A stretch of DNA of 5,596 nucleotides from Clostridia bacterium (GCA_009776385.1 WRFT01000125.1:1-5596); one strand, 5' to 3'. Shown: positions 1-5,596, counted from the first letter of the stretch. The notes: a model not told the origin generated them from the letters alone. Translations and numbers: made by a program.

Positions 1-1021
1 ATTGCTCTGTTAACGCGCCCTTGAACTCCATAAAAAGATCGTTGCCGTCCAGTAAAACATCTTGCCGGAGCCTCGTCATGCATGATAGCAACCCGACATC
101 CACAAAAAACAGCTTAAAGGCCTTTAAATCTTCATAAGCTTTAAGCGGTATCTTTGGCGCTGCAGCGCGGTGCGCCTTGTGGACGAGTCCGCAATCTGTC
201 AACCACATCAGGGCATACTCGTATTCACGTGCCCGCGCTCCCTCCTTGATGAGGCCGTAAATGAATTTCTTACTCTCTTTTGTAAGTTGTGCCGGTATAC
301 TGTTCCATAGCATACGAATACGCGGGACAACCTCATTCGGAGCGTGTTTGGAGAAGTCCTGCTCGTAGGCTGCAAGAATGCGCCTTTGAATCTCACGCGC
401 TTCGTTGAAATCATGGCTCATGGTAAATGACAGCACCGCTTCCGGCATACCTCCCACATAGTAGTAATGCTTCAGCAGGTCGATATACTCCTGCTTGAAT
501 GCGGTTGCCATCTTAAAATCGCCCTGCTCCAGTAAAGATACAAATTGCTCCTTTCCCATAGCCTGCATAAACTCGGCGAATGATAAAGGATATAGGTCTA
601 TAAACGCCACCTTGCCAACGGGGAAAGAAGTACCTTGATGGAGTGCCGCACCTAACAAAGAACCCGCACAGATGATTTGATACTCCGGGGCGTTTTCATA
701 AAAGTACTTTAAAGAGGACAGTGCCGCCGGGACTTCCTGCACTTCATCGAAAATAATCAATGTATTTAAAGGGTCAATTTTATGGCCGGCGTAAAGCTCA
801 ATACCCATAATAAGACGTTTGACATCAAGGTCAGAAGAAAACAATTCCCTCATGCGCTGGTTGTTGTCAAAGCTGATATAGACAGTTTGTCGGAAAGCCG
901 TTCTGCCAAACTCTTTCATCAGCCAAGTCTTGCCGACTTGACGCGCTCCCTTGATAATCAAAGGTTTCCTCGGGCTTTTTAGTTTCCATTCATGGAGTGC
1001 TTTGATAGCTGTGCGATACAG
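1..1021 (-). CDS. AAA-type ATPase with DUF4143 domain, partial (C-terminus beyond left edge)
   Basis: This frame reads without a stop for 340 codons and runs off the left edge. Counted from the CTG at 1021, it shows a Walker A motif GARQVGKT (residues 25-32), a Walker B strand LIIFDE (88-93), and a sensor-like segment CAGSLLG (118-124). The GGMPEAV motif (190-196) marks the end of the ATPase core. The DUF4143 region follows, with FFVDVGLL (305-312) and a terminal FKGALTEQ typical of the family. Family members usually have about 400-480 residues, so roughly 100 are missing. The family is common in anaerobic bacteria and archaea and its client is unknown; no membrane segment or signal peptide is visible. 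In-frame alternative starts are ATG at 1078 and GTG at 1042. I prefer CTG at 1021 because GGAGG (1031-1035) lies 9 nt before it, the conserved family sequence begins there, and the likely promoter makes ATG 1078 untranscribed. Family assignment is firm; the start is uncertain. Confidence -1.
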   Translation of the reverse strand, partial: MYRTAIKALHEWKLKSPRKPLIIKGARQVGKTWLMKEFGRTAFRQTVYISFDNNQRMRELFSSDLDVKRLIMGIELYAGHKIDPLNTLIIFDEVQEVPAALSSLKYFYENAPEYQIICAGSLLGAALHQGTSFPVGKVAFIDLYPLSFAEFMQAMGKEQFVSLLEQGDFKMATAFKQEYIDLLKHYYYVGGMPEAVLSFTMSHDFNEAREIQRRILAAYEQDFSKHAPNEVVPRIRMLWNSIPAQLTKESKKFIYGLIKEGARAREYEYALMWLTDCGLVHKAHRAAAPKIPLKAYEDLKAFKLFFVDVGLLSCMTRLRQDVLLDGNDLFMEFKGALTEQ

Positions 1022-1030
1022 GGTGTTGTA

Positions 1031-1035
1031 CCTCC
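1031..1035 (-). promoter_or_regulatory. Shine-Dalgarno GGAGG before the ATPase gene
   Basis: A perfect GGAGG on the minus strand lies 9 nt before the in-frame CTG at 1021. Neither in-frame alternative, GTG at 1042 or ATG at 1078, has a purine-rich ribosome site upstream. This site is therefore the main evidence for a start near 1021. Confidence 0.55.
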
Positions 1036-1053
1036 AATTCACGTGATGATAGT

Positions 1054-1082
1054 AATATAATGTAAAATCACAAAACATGCAA
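1054..1082 (-). promoter_or_regulatory. Candidate sigma-70/SigA promoter for the ATPase gene
   Basis: A -10 element TATATT (1054-1059, five of six matches to consensus) is preceded by a 17-nt spacer and a weak -35 element TTGCAT (1077-1082, three of six). Transcription would begin near 1047, giving a leader of about 25 nt that contains the GGAGG site. The -35 overlaps the in-frame ATG at 1076-1078, so that ATG could not be in this transcript. The weak -35 keeps confidence moderate. Confidence 0.4.
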
Positions 1083-1091
1083 GGACTTTAT

Positions 1092-1117
1092 GGCATATAA
1101 AGCGCATTTTATCAGCC
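1092..1117. repeat. Imperfect inverted repeat upstream of the ATPase promoter
   Basis: On the minus strand GGC and ATAAA pair with TTTAT and GCC around a 6-nt loop: three pairs, a 2x2 mismatch, then five pairs. It lies 9 nt upstream of the candidate -35 and downstream of the stop of the HARE-nuclease gene. It has no T-tract, so it is not a standard terminator. It might be a repressor site or chance; the A/T-rich stem is weak. Confidence 0.2.
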
Positions 1118-1164
1118 GTCTTTAGAGATTTTATACATCTTATACTGCGATTCTATTTATATGA

Positions 1165-1881
1165 CTATAACAATACCGCGGCTTGTTTTCTTCGATATTC
1201 CTTTTCATATATGTCCGATAACGATTCATAACTTTTAAACACAACGCGGTCCTTAATAGGTTTGAACACTGAACGACTAATCATTTCATTAAACTTCTTG
1301 TGTCTGTATTCATCGGCCACGATATAGAATTTAGCATATAAATCCTGCAGTTCAAAGAATTTTAACAATGAGTTTTGTATATCTGTCGAATGTTCAATTT
1401 CAAAAAAAGCGCACGGCATGCGTCTTTCGTTAAACCATATCACATCGATGGTTTTCGCACGGCCAACCATCTCACTGTATGAAAAAGGAAGTATCTCATG
1501 CAAACTGGCAACTTCCTTAAGCGGTTTGTCAATGAAGATTTTATTTTTATCTTGGTTCGGTACAAATGTATCCACCTTTGAAAAATTACCCACTTCGACT
1601 GCCAAGCCTTGATAATATGTATGGGAAAACGCATCCTCTTTTCTTTCGCTGCCGGTGGCGATATCGAACCTGGCAATGATTTCTTTTCTATTCTCCTCCA
1701 GCGCCCAAAGCCCGGGTTTTATACGAAAAAAAGCAGGGCTTTTCTGTATAATGCGCCTCACCGACGCCTCAGGGGTTTTCGTTCCCCAACCGGAAAAATC
1801 AATGGAGGCGTTTAGCTTGCCAAACGTCGCTAGTCCACCCAACGTTCTCATGACATGGATTACCTGCTGTTCCTGCTTCAT
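1165..1881 (-). CDS. HARE-type winged-helix / PD-(D/E)XK-like nuclease protein
   Basis: This complete 238-residue protein appears cytosolic, with no signal peptide or membrane segment. Residues 1-62 match the HARE/winged-helix pattern: a GGLATFGKLN helix start (15-24), TKTPEASVRRIIQ (34-46), and FFRIKPGLWAL (51-61). This N-terminal module occurs in restriction enzymes and in the RNA polymerase delta subunit and is thought to bind DNA. The C-terminal half has YQGLAVEVGN (90-99), a TIDVIWF strand with D146, and AFFEIEH with E161 and E163, then helices and a YIVADE strand (186-191). D-x14-E-x-E is a PD-(D/E)XK-like arrangement, although the usual lysine is Glu163. Known relatives are annotated as restriction-endonuclease-like; cleavage here is inference. 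The ATG at 1881 has AAGG 5 nt upstream and an extended -10 promoter 38 nt away. No methyltransferase lies in the window. Domain calls are fairly sure; function is not. Confidence 0.75.
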   Translation of the reverse strand: MKQEQQVIHVMRTLGGLATFGKLNASIDFSGWGTKTPEASVRRIIQKSPAFFRIKPGLWALEENRKEIIARFDIATGSERKEDAFSHTYYQGLAVEVGNFSKVDTFVPNQDKNKIFIDKPLKEVASLHEILPFSYSEMVGRAKTIDVIWFNERRMPCAFFEIEHSTDIQNSLLKFFELQDLYAKFYIVADEYRHKKFNEMISRSVFKPIKDRVVFKSYESLSDIYEKEYRRKQAAVLL

Positions 1882-1918
1882 GTGTGCCTTATCAACCTTT
1901 CAAAGCATTATTTACTTT

Positions 1919-1927
1919 ATTCTACCA
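1919..1927 (-). promoter_or_regulatory. Candidate extended -10 promoter of the HARE-nuclease gene
   Basis: The minus strand reads TG-G-TAGAAT. The -10 hexamer (1919-1924) matches consensus at five of six positions, with the extended TG at 1926-1927. No good -35 is present at 16-18 nt, which extended -10 promoters can tolerate. The predicted start near 1912 gives a leader of about 30 nt ending in the AAGG site before ATG 1881. Confidence 0.4.
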
Positions 1928-1993
1928 CATGTAAGGAACGCTAGGCAGAATTTTTAATCCAATGACAATTTGTATTTCTCCATGGAATCATAG

Positions 1994-2067
1994 AATTGTT
2001 GGTTTAAAGCACCGTTACCGGTTTCATCGGCAACAATTAGGCAAATGGTCATGAGTCTGCACGGTGC
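1994..2067. repeat. Two interleaved inverted repeats (pseudoknot-like order)
   Basis: AATTGTTG (1994-2001) is the exact reverse complement of CAACAATT (2031-2038). GCACCGT (2009-2015) is the exact reverse complement of ACGGTGC (2061-2067). The arms alternate rather than nest, so an RNA could form both only as a pseudoknot. A further CCG/CGG pair (2018-2020, 2028-2030) adjoins the first stem. The block lies in the 191-nt gap between the aldo/keto reductase stop and the HARE-nuclease start. Short perfect arms in a stretch this size can arise by chance, and no T-tract follows. The gap otherwise holds only the promoter at 1919-1927. Confidence 0.3.
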
Positions 2068-2072
2068 CGGCG

Positions 2073-3182
2073 TTAATAAATACCCCTTTCGGCTAATTTA
2101 TAGTCCGCTATGCGAAGTTTCGCCGGAATGTCGATATGATACGGGCACTGAGGCAAGCATTTGCCGCAGTCATTGCAGGCAGTGATACCGCCCGAGATCT
2201 TTGCATAGCGTGCCTGTCCCAATTCTTTTTGTCCGAACCAAAAGCGCAGCCGTTCCATTAACGCATATTGCGCTGTATCCTCGACGACACCTCGCGCCAT
2301 CTGACGGTCGAAGTAACCTTCGCAAGCGAATACCTCCCGGATATGGACCCCCTGCGGGCAGGCACACTTACCGCACTGCCGGCATACATAGCTGCCCAGT
2401 TCAGGCGCATCCCTAAGCAGCTCGTCTTCTTCTTCCTCCGTCATCTTCGTATAGCTTTCCGCGTAGGCTAAGTCATCCTTCAAGATCTTTTCGTTATTAA
2501 TGCCCGCGACCACCACGGACACCGGCCGGCTGAACGCGTAACGGAATGCCTGAGCCGCGGAACGATACAGGTAACCATCCGCTACAGGCTTCATCAAAAT
2601 CACGCCCGCGCCCTTTTCTTGCGCCAACGGCAATAATATATTTTCAATTTCGGGGTAATTGCATCGGTCATAGTAATTGATTGTGGACATGACCGCCGCA
2701 AACCTGTCACGCCTTAGCGCCTCAATCAACGCGCCGGGCCAACCATGCATCGAGATGCCGATGAACCCAACCTTACCGGCCTGCCTGGCGGAATCCGCGG
2801 CCTCATACGCGCCGCCGGGTGCGAGAATTTGATTCAATTCATCAATTGACGCGATGCCATGCATTAAAATGCCGTCCAGATGATCGGTACGAAGGTGGCG
2901 CAGCGTTCGGTCGATTTGTGCCGCCGCGCCCGCCGCATCCCGCTTGTCGGTTTTGGATACCAGAACGAAGTCACCTCGGCGATGCATGATCGACCGACCG
3001 ATTTTACGCTCCGATTCGCCATTTCCATATCCGGCGGCGGTTTCTACGTAATTGCCTCCTGCGTCCAAGTAGGCATTCAACAGCTTTTCCGCTTCTGTTA
3101 CAGGGATTTCCAGCAGGTGAAAGCCTCCAAAACCAAGGATGGAAACGTTTAAGCCGGTCTTGCCAAGCGGCCTGTGTTCCAC
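2073..3182 (-). CDS. Aldo/keto reductase with C-terminal dicluster [4Fe-4S] domain
   Basis: This 369-residue protein joins an aldo/keto reductase (AKR) TIM barrel (about 1-255) to a ferredoxin-like tail (COG1453-type). The barrel starts with RPLGKTGLNVSILGFGG and has the AKR tetrad regions NYVETAAGYG (E47, Y52), SKT (K77) and LMHGI (H108). The usual catalytic Asp is Glu47 here. Cofactor-loop signatures such as MKPVADG and VAGINN are present. The tail has cysteines 267, 270, 273 and 275 followed by PQGVHI, then the classic C336-x2-C339-x2-C342-x3-C346-P, consistent with two [4Fe-4S] clusters and electron transfer in an anaerobe. The substrate is unknown. The frame extends to ATG 3209, but that ATG touches a strong -10 element. 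GTG at 3182 has a GGGGG ribosome site 7 nt upstream and begins the conserved sequence. It appears to be a monocistron after garK. Family is sure, start likely. Confidence 0.92.
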   Translation of the reverse strand: MEHRPLGKTGLNVSILGFGGFHLLEIPVTEAEKLLNAYLDAGGNYVETAAGYGNGESERKIGRSIMHRRGDFVLVSKTDKRDAAGAAAQIDRTLRHLRTDHLDGILMHGIASIDELNQILAPGGAYEAADSARQAGKVGFIGISMHGWPGALIEALRRDRFAAVMSTINYYDRCNYPEIENILLPLAQEKGAGVILMKPVADGYLYRSAAQAFRYAFSRPVSVVVAGINNEKILKDDLAYAESYTKMTEEEEDELLRDAPELGSYVCRQCGKCACPQGVHIREVFACEGYFDRQMARGVVEDTAQYALMERLRFWFGQKELGQARYAKISGGITACNDCGKCLPQCPYHIDIPAKLRIADYKLAERGIY

Positions 3183-3189
3183 ATGGATT

Positions 3190-3194
3190 CCCCC
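3190..3194 (-). promoter_or_regulatory. Ribosome binding site supporting the GTG start of the aldo/keto reductase
   Basis: The purine run AAAGGGGG ends 7 nt before GTG 3182. It lies downstream of the alternative ATG at 3209, which itself has no ribosome site, so it favours the shorter protein. Confidence 0.55.
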
Positions 3195-3209
3195 TTTCTC
3201 CGTACGCAT

Positions 3210-3237
3210 AGTATACCAAGAATTTAAGGAATGGTAA
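3210..3237 (-). promoter_or_regulatory. Sigma-70/SigA promoter of the aldo/keto reductase gene
   Basis: The minus strand has TTACCA (3232-3237, four of six -35 matches), a 16-nt spacer, and TATACT (3210-3215, five of six) preceded by the extended element TG-G (3216-3218). Predicted transcription begins near 3203, downstream of the first base of ATG 3209. The gene can therefore be expressed independently of garR-garK. The rest of the 129-nt gap (3183-3311) shows no clear terminator for garK. Confidence 0.55.
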
Positions 3238-3311
3238 GCCCCAAAGCAATGGGTCGTGCATAAATTATATGTTTAATGGCGTAAAATATTACAGCAGTCA
3301 CATCGAGGGCG

Positions 3312-4457
3312 TTATACGATAGACATTCCGATTTTAATGAAGCGGAAAAGACGGTCCGCGGCGCTTTCCAGCAGCGCGGGAGCGTTTTGCATGGCATCCT
3401 CCAACGACATGACACCGTTTACGGTTGTCATGATGCTGGCCTCACCCATATCAAATATGGTTTCAGCCTGCGTTCCCATACCGCCAGCAATGATTGCCGC
3501 CGGTACGCCCTTGGCCCGGCAACGGCGCAATATGCCCGCCACCGCTTTACCATATTGAACAGATTGGCCGTCTATTTGCCCTTCACCGGTAACCACCAGC
3601 GAAACACCTTCCAGCAGATGATCAAATTGCACGGTTTCCAGTACCACGTCAATACCCGATTGCAATGTTGCGTTTAATACGCCCCGTAACGCACCGCCTA
3701 ATCCCCCTGCCGCGCCTGAACCCGGAACAGTGGCGATATCATATCCAAATTGGCTCCGAAAACAGTCGGCGTAATGGGTCATACCGTCTTCTAATGCAAC
3801 CAAGGCATGACTATCCGCCCCCTTTTGCGGCCCATAGATATATGTGGCGCCGGTTGGACCCAGCAAAGGGTTGGCGACATCACAGATACAAATGATATCC
3901 GCCGCCAAAGCTTCGGGCATTATTCCGTCCAGATCAATGTGCCGTACACGGATTAAATCGATACCGCGGCCGGGCAGGTCGCTGCCTTGCGCATCTAAAA
4001 AGCGTGCCCCCAGCGCACGCAGCATACCCATGCCTCCGTCGTTGGTAGCACTGCCGCCAATGCCGATGATTATCTTACGAACTCCTTGATTCAGCACGTT
4101 TCGCAGCAGTTCACCGGTACCGTATGTACCGGTGTAAAGCGGGTTTCGATGCTTCATAGGCACCAGCGGCAGCCCGGAAGCCTGCGCCATTTCTATTATA
4201 GCCGTATTGTCATGCAAAATGCCGTATTTCGCGGATACTTTACTCCCTAACGGCCCGGTAACCGTTGCGGTACGGGTTTCACCGTGAGCCGCGGCCACCA
4301 TAGCCGCCACCGTGCCCTCGCCGCCGTCGGCAATGGGAACTTCGATGACCTCGATCTCCGTTCCTAAATGCCGGCGGGCCGCGCATTTTAACACTTGAAT
4401 GACATCGGCACTGGAAAAGGTACCCTTAAAGGAGTCGGGCGCGAACAACAGTTTCAT
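3312..4457 (-). CDS. garK: Glycerate 2-kinase (GarK/GlxK family)
   Basis: This cytosolic enzyme phosphorylates D-glycerate with ATP. Family members of the GarK/GlxK type form 2-phosphoglycerate, which enters glycolysis at enolase. The 381-residue length is normal. Signature segments appear in order: APDSFKG (6-12), PIADGGEGT (41-49), GIGGSATNDGG (132-142), CDVANPLLGPTGA (192-204) with YGPQKGA (208-214), GSGAAGGLGGAL (247-258), and VVTGEGQIDGQS (288-299). No key motif is missing. Its ATG overlaps the garR stop as ATGA, and no strong ribosome site precedes it, so translational coupling to garR is likely. This pairing matches the glucarate/galactarate and glyoxylate routes of other bacteria, where GarR supplies glycerate. 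The names garK and glxK are both used for this family; sequence alone does not separate them. Downstream lies an independently promoted aldo/keto reductase. Confidence 0.95.
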   Translation of the reverse strand: MKLLFAPDSFKGTFSSADVIQVLKCAARRHLGTEIEVIEVPIADGGEGTVAAMVAAAHGETRTATVTGPLGSKVSAKYGILHDNTAIIEMAQASGLPLVPMKHRNPLYTGTYGTGELLRNVLNQGVRKIIIGIGGSATNDGGMGMLRALGARFLDAQGSDLPGRGIDLIRVRHIDLDGIMPEALAADIICICDVANPLLGPTGATYIYGPQKGADSHALVALEDGMTHYADCFRSQFGYDIATVPGSGAAGGLGGALRGVLNATLQSGIDVVLETVQFDHLLEGVSLVVTGEGQIDGQSVQYGKAVAGILRRCRAKGVPAAIIAGGMGTQAETIFDMGEASIMTTVNGVMSLEDAMQNAPALLESAADRLFRFIKIGMSIV

Positions 4458-5341
4458 ACGCCAATCGTAATCCCACTCAGTTTCGCGTAGTAGTTGGCCA
4501 GCGAGGCATGATCGTCGCTTCCGCGTCCGTCAGCGCGGAGTGTTTGCATCATTTCCATCACCATGGCGGTCATCGGCAACGGAGCACCGACGTTGTGGCC
4601 GGTATCCAGCACATTGCCCAAGTCTTTGATATGCAGATCGATTTTAAAGCCGGGCGTGAAGTTGCCCTCCATCATCATAGGAACCTTGGCGTTCATGACG
4701 GCGGAGGCGGCGAGGCCGCCACGAATCGCTTGAAAAACCATCTCGGGGTCAACACCCGCGCTTACGGCTAAGGTAAACGCTTCGGCACAGGCGGCAATGT
4801 TACAGGCTACGATGATTTGGTTGACTAATTTTGTGGTATTACCCGCGCCGACCGCACCGCAGTGAACGGCGGACGCGCCAACCTTAAGCAGTACTTCGTC
4901 CTTTACCCGCTCGAACACCGCCTTGTCCCCGCCGACCATGATGGCCAGTGTCCCGTCAATGGCCTTGGGTTCACCGCCCGACACCGGCGCGTCGAGCATC
5001 TGCACGCCTTTTTCACGGCAGGCGGCTTCTATCTCTTGCGATGCGGCCGGGGCAATGGAAGACATGTCAATGAGAATCATGCCGCTTTTCGCGCCTTCCA
5101 GCACGCCGTTTTCACTAAGCACCGCAGAGTGCACATGGGGAGAATTGGGCAGCATGGTAATGACCAGCTCGCTTTTTTCGGCCACCTCGCGGCAGGAAGC
5201 CGCGGCAATGGCTCCGTCTGCGATAATCTCTTCCATATTTGAAGCCGCCAAGTCATAGACAGTCATGCCATGCCCGGCCTTTAACAGGTTTTTCGCCATG
5301 GGCTTTCCCATAATTCCAAGCCCGATAAACCCAATCCGCAT
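4454..5341 (-). CDS. garR: Tartronate semialdehyde reductase (2-hydroxy-3-oxopropionate reductase)
   Basis: This 295-residue beta-hydroxyacid dehydrogenase reduces tartronate semialdehyde to D-glycerate with NAD(P)H in the cytosol. The N-terminal Rossmann motif GFIGLGIMG (4-12) supplies G7-x-G9-x2-G12, and D30 at the end of the second strand suggests acceptance of NADH. The substrate motif DAPVSGGEPKAIDGTL (117-132) is followed by GAGNTTKLVNQ with catalytic K171. IKDL (238-241) and the C-terminal helical domain complete the fold. ITMLPNSPHV (61-70), IDMSSIAP (91-98), AIRGGLA (205-211) and DLHIKDL (235-241) match E. coli GarR closely as I recall it, which separates it from 3-hydroxyisobutyrate dehydrogenases. 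The start at 5341 has AAGGAGGGG (5348-5356) at ideal distance. It lies 21 nt after the transketolase-type gene and overlaps garK by 4 nt, so the three are probably cotranscribed. Confidence 0.95.
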   Translation of the reverse strand: MRIGFIGLGIMGKPMAKNLLKAGHGMTVYDLAASNMEEIIADGAIAAASCREVAEKSELVITMLPNSPHVHSAVLSENGVLEGAKSGMILIDMSSIAPAASQEIEAACREKGVQMLDAPVSGGEPKAIDGTLAIMVGGDKAVFERVKDEVLLKVGASAVHCGAVGAGNTTKLVNQIIVACNIAACAEAFTLAVSAGVDPEMVFQAIRGGLAASAVMNAKVPMMMEGNFTPGFKIDLHIKDLGNVLDTGHNVGAPLPMTAMVMEMMQTLRADGRGSDDHASLANYYAKLSGITIGV

Positions 5342-5347
5342 CCGCGA

Positions 5348-5356
5348 CCCCTCCTT
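5348..5356 (-). promoter_or_regulatory. Strong Shine-Dalgarno of garR
   Basis: The nine-base minus-strand sequence AAGGAGGGG has its GGAGG core (5350-5354) 8 nt before ATG 5341. It fills most of the 21-nt gap after the transketolase-type gene, leaving no room for a separate promoter there and supporting cotranscription. Confidence 0.8.
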
Positions 5357-5362
5357 ATATCG

Positions 5363-5596
5363 TCAGCCAAGCAGCTCGAGCACGCTTTGAGCAATGTGCG
5401 CGGCTGTAAGGACGTAATGGTTCATCAGTTCGTCCAGCGTGTGCGCGGACTGCCCAAACTGATCCTCGATGGCCACGTATGCCATCGGCGTCACCGACCT
5501 GCACAGCGCTAAAGCTACGGCGGCGGTAAGCCCGCCGATGAAACTATGGTCCTCCGCGGTGACGACGGCTTTAACCTGCGGCGCCATATCCGCAAC
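5363..5596 (-). CDS. Transketolase-type protein, C-terminal fragment (runs off right edge)
   Basis: Only the last 77 codons are in the window, open to the right edge and ending in TGA at 5363. They match the transketolase C-terminal domain: VVTAEDHSFIGGL corresponds to the conserved E-x-H-x3-GGL segment. VAIEDQFGQS corresponds to the D-x-FG-x-S motif, followed by the usual final helix (DELMNHYVLTAAHIAQSVLELL). This domain occurs in full-length transketolases, in split transketolase C-subunits, in 1-deoxyxylulose-5-phosphate synthase and in pyruvate dehydrogenase E1-beta relatives. A split transketolase C-subunit is my best guess, because such subunits are common in Firmicute sugar operons. 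The thiamine-binding part is outside the window, so the substrate cannot be read. The gene is 21 nt from garR on the same strand, suggesting a joint role in making or using a C2/C3 keto-sugar. Confidence 0.85.
   Translation of the reverse strand, partial: VADMAPQVKAVVTAEDHSFIGGLTAAVALALCRSVTPMAYVAIEDQFGQSAHTLDELMNHYVLTAAHIAQSVLELLG

Noticed and set aside
1..1078. Suspicion that the ATPase gene is a frameshifted pseudogene
   Set aside because: Translating every line on the minus strand gave one continuous frame to the left edge, with intact Walker A, Walker B and DUF4143 motifs. It is cut only by the window edge.
1655..1957. 100-codon plus-strand open frame opposite the HARE-nuclease start
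   Set aside because: It is antisense to conserved HARE motifs and to the promoter, has no recognisable domain and no good ribosome site.
1882..2072. Rho-independent terminator after the aldo/keto reductase
   Set aside because: The inverted repeats here are interleaved and widely spaced, and none is followed by a T-tract on the minus strand.
3238..3311. Rho-independent terminator after garK
   Set aside because: Only a 4-bp AT stem (GTAA/TTAC) was seen, with no GC-rich hairpin and no T-tract.
4862..5242. 126-codon plus-strand open frame
   Set aside because: It lies antisense inside garR, which has complete family motifs and a strong ribosome site. The frame is a shadow of garR codon bias.
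4454..5341. 3-hydroxyisobutyrate dehydrogenase (mmsB) as an alternative identity for garR
   Set aside because: The close segment-by-segment similarity to E. coli GarR and the overlapping glycerate kinase favour tartronate semialdehyde reductase.

Overview
The window looks like a chromosomal piece of an anaerobic, mid-GC bacterium, most likely a Firmicute (Clostridia or Negativicutes type). The clues are strong Shine-Dalgarno sequences (a nine-base AAGGAGGGG before garR, GGAGG before the ATPase), an aldo/keto reductase carrying two [4Fe-4S] motifs, and a DUF4143-type ATPase common in anaerobes. No species can be named from the sequence. Every supported gene lies on the minus strand, so transcription runs from the right edge to the left edge.

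Right part (5596 to 3312): an operon-like run of three genes. The C-terminal end of a transketolase-type protein enters from the right edge. It is followed after 21 nt by garR (tartronate semialdehyde reductase), which overlaps garK (glycerate 2-kinase) by 4 nt (ATGA). GarR reduces tartronate semialdehyde to D-glycerate and GarK phosphorylates glycerate to 2-phosphoglycerate, feeding lower glycolysis. The enzyme that makes tartronate semialdehyde, and the operon's promoter, must lie beyond the right edge.

Middle (3237 to 2073): a separately promoted aldo/keto reductase with a C-terminal dicluster ferredoxin-like domain. Its extended -10 promoter abuts an upstream ATG, so the real start is probably the GTG at 3182.

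Left part (1927 to 1): an AT-richer accessory pair. The first gene encodes a HARE-type winged helix fused to a PD-(D/E)XK-like domain and resembles restriction-type nucleases. The second is an AAA-type ATPase with a DUF4143 domain, truncated by the left edge and uninterrupted within the window. Each has its own plausible promoter. The ATPase promoter lies inside the longest open frame and points to an unusual CTG start.

The non-coding gaps (1022-1164, 1882-2072, 3183-3311) are short. They hold the promoters and some inverted repeats, but no convincing rho-independent terminator. No RNA gene, CRISPR array, insertion sequence or attachment site was seen. The window holds no clearly new system. 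The least explained parts are the HARE-nuclease/ATPase pair and an interleaved inverted repeat at 1994-2067.
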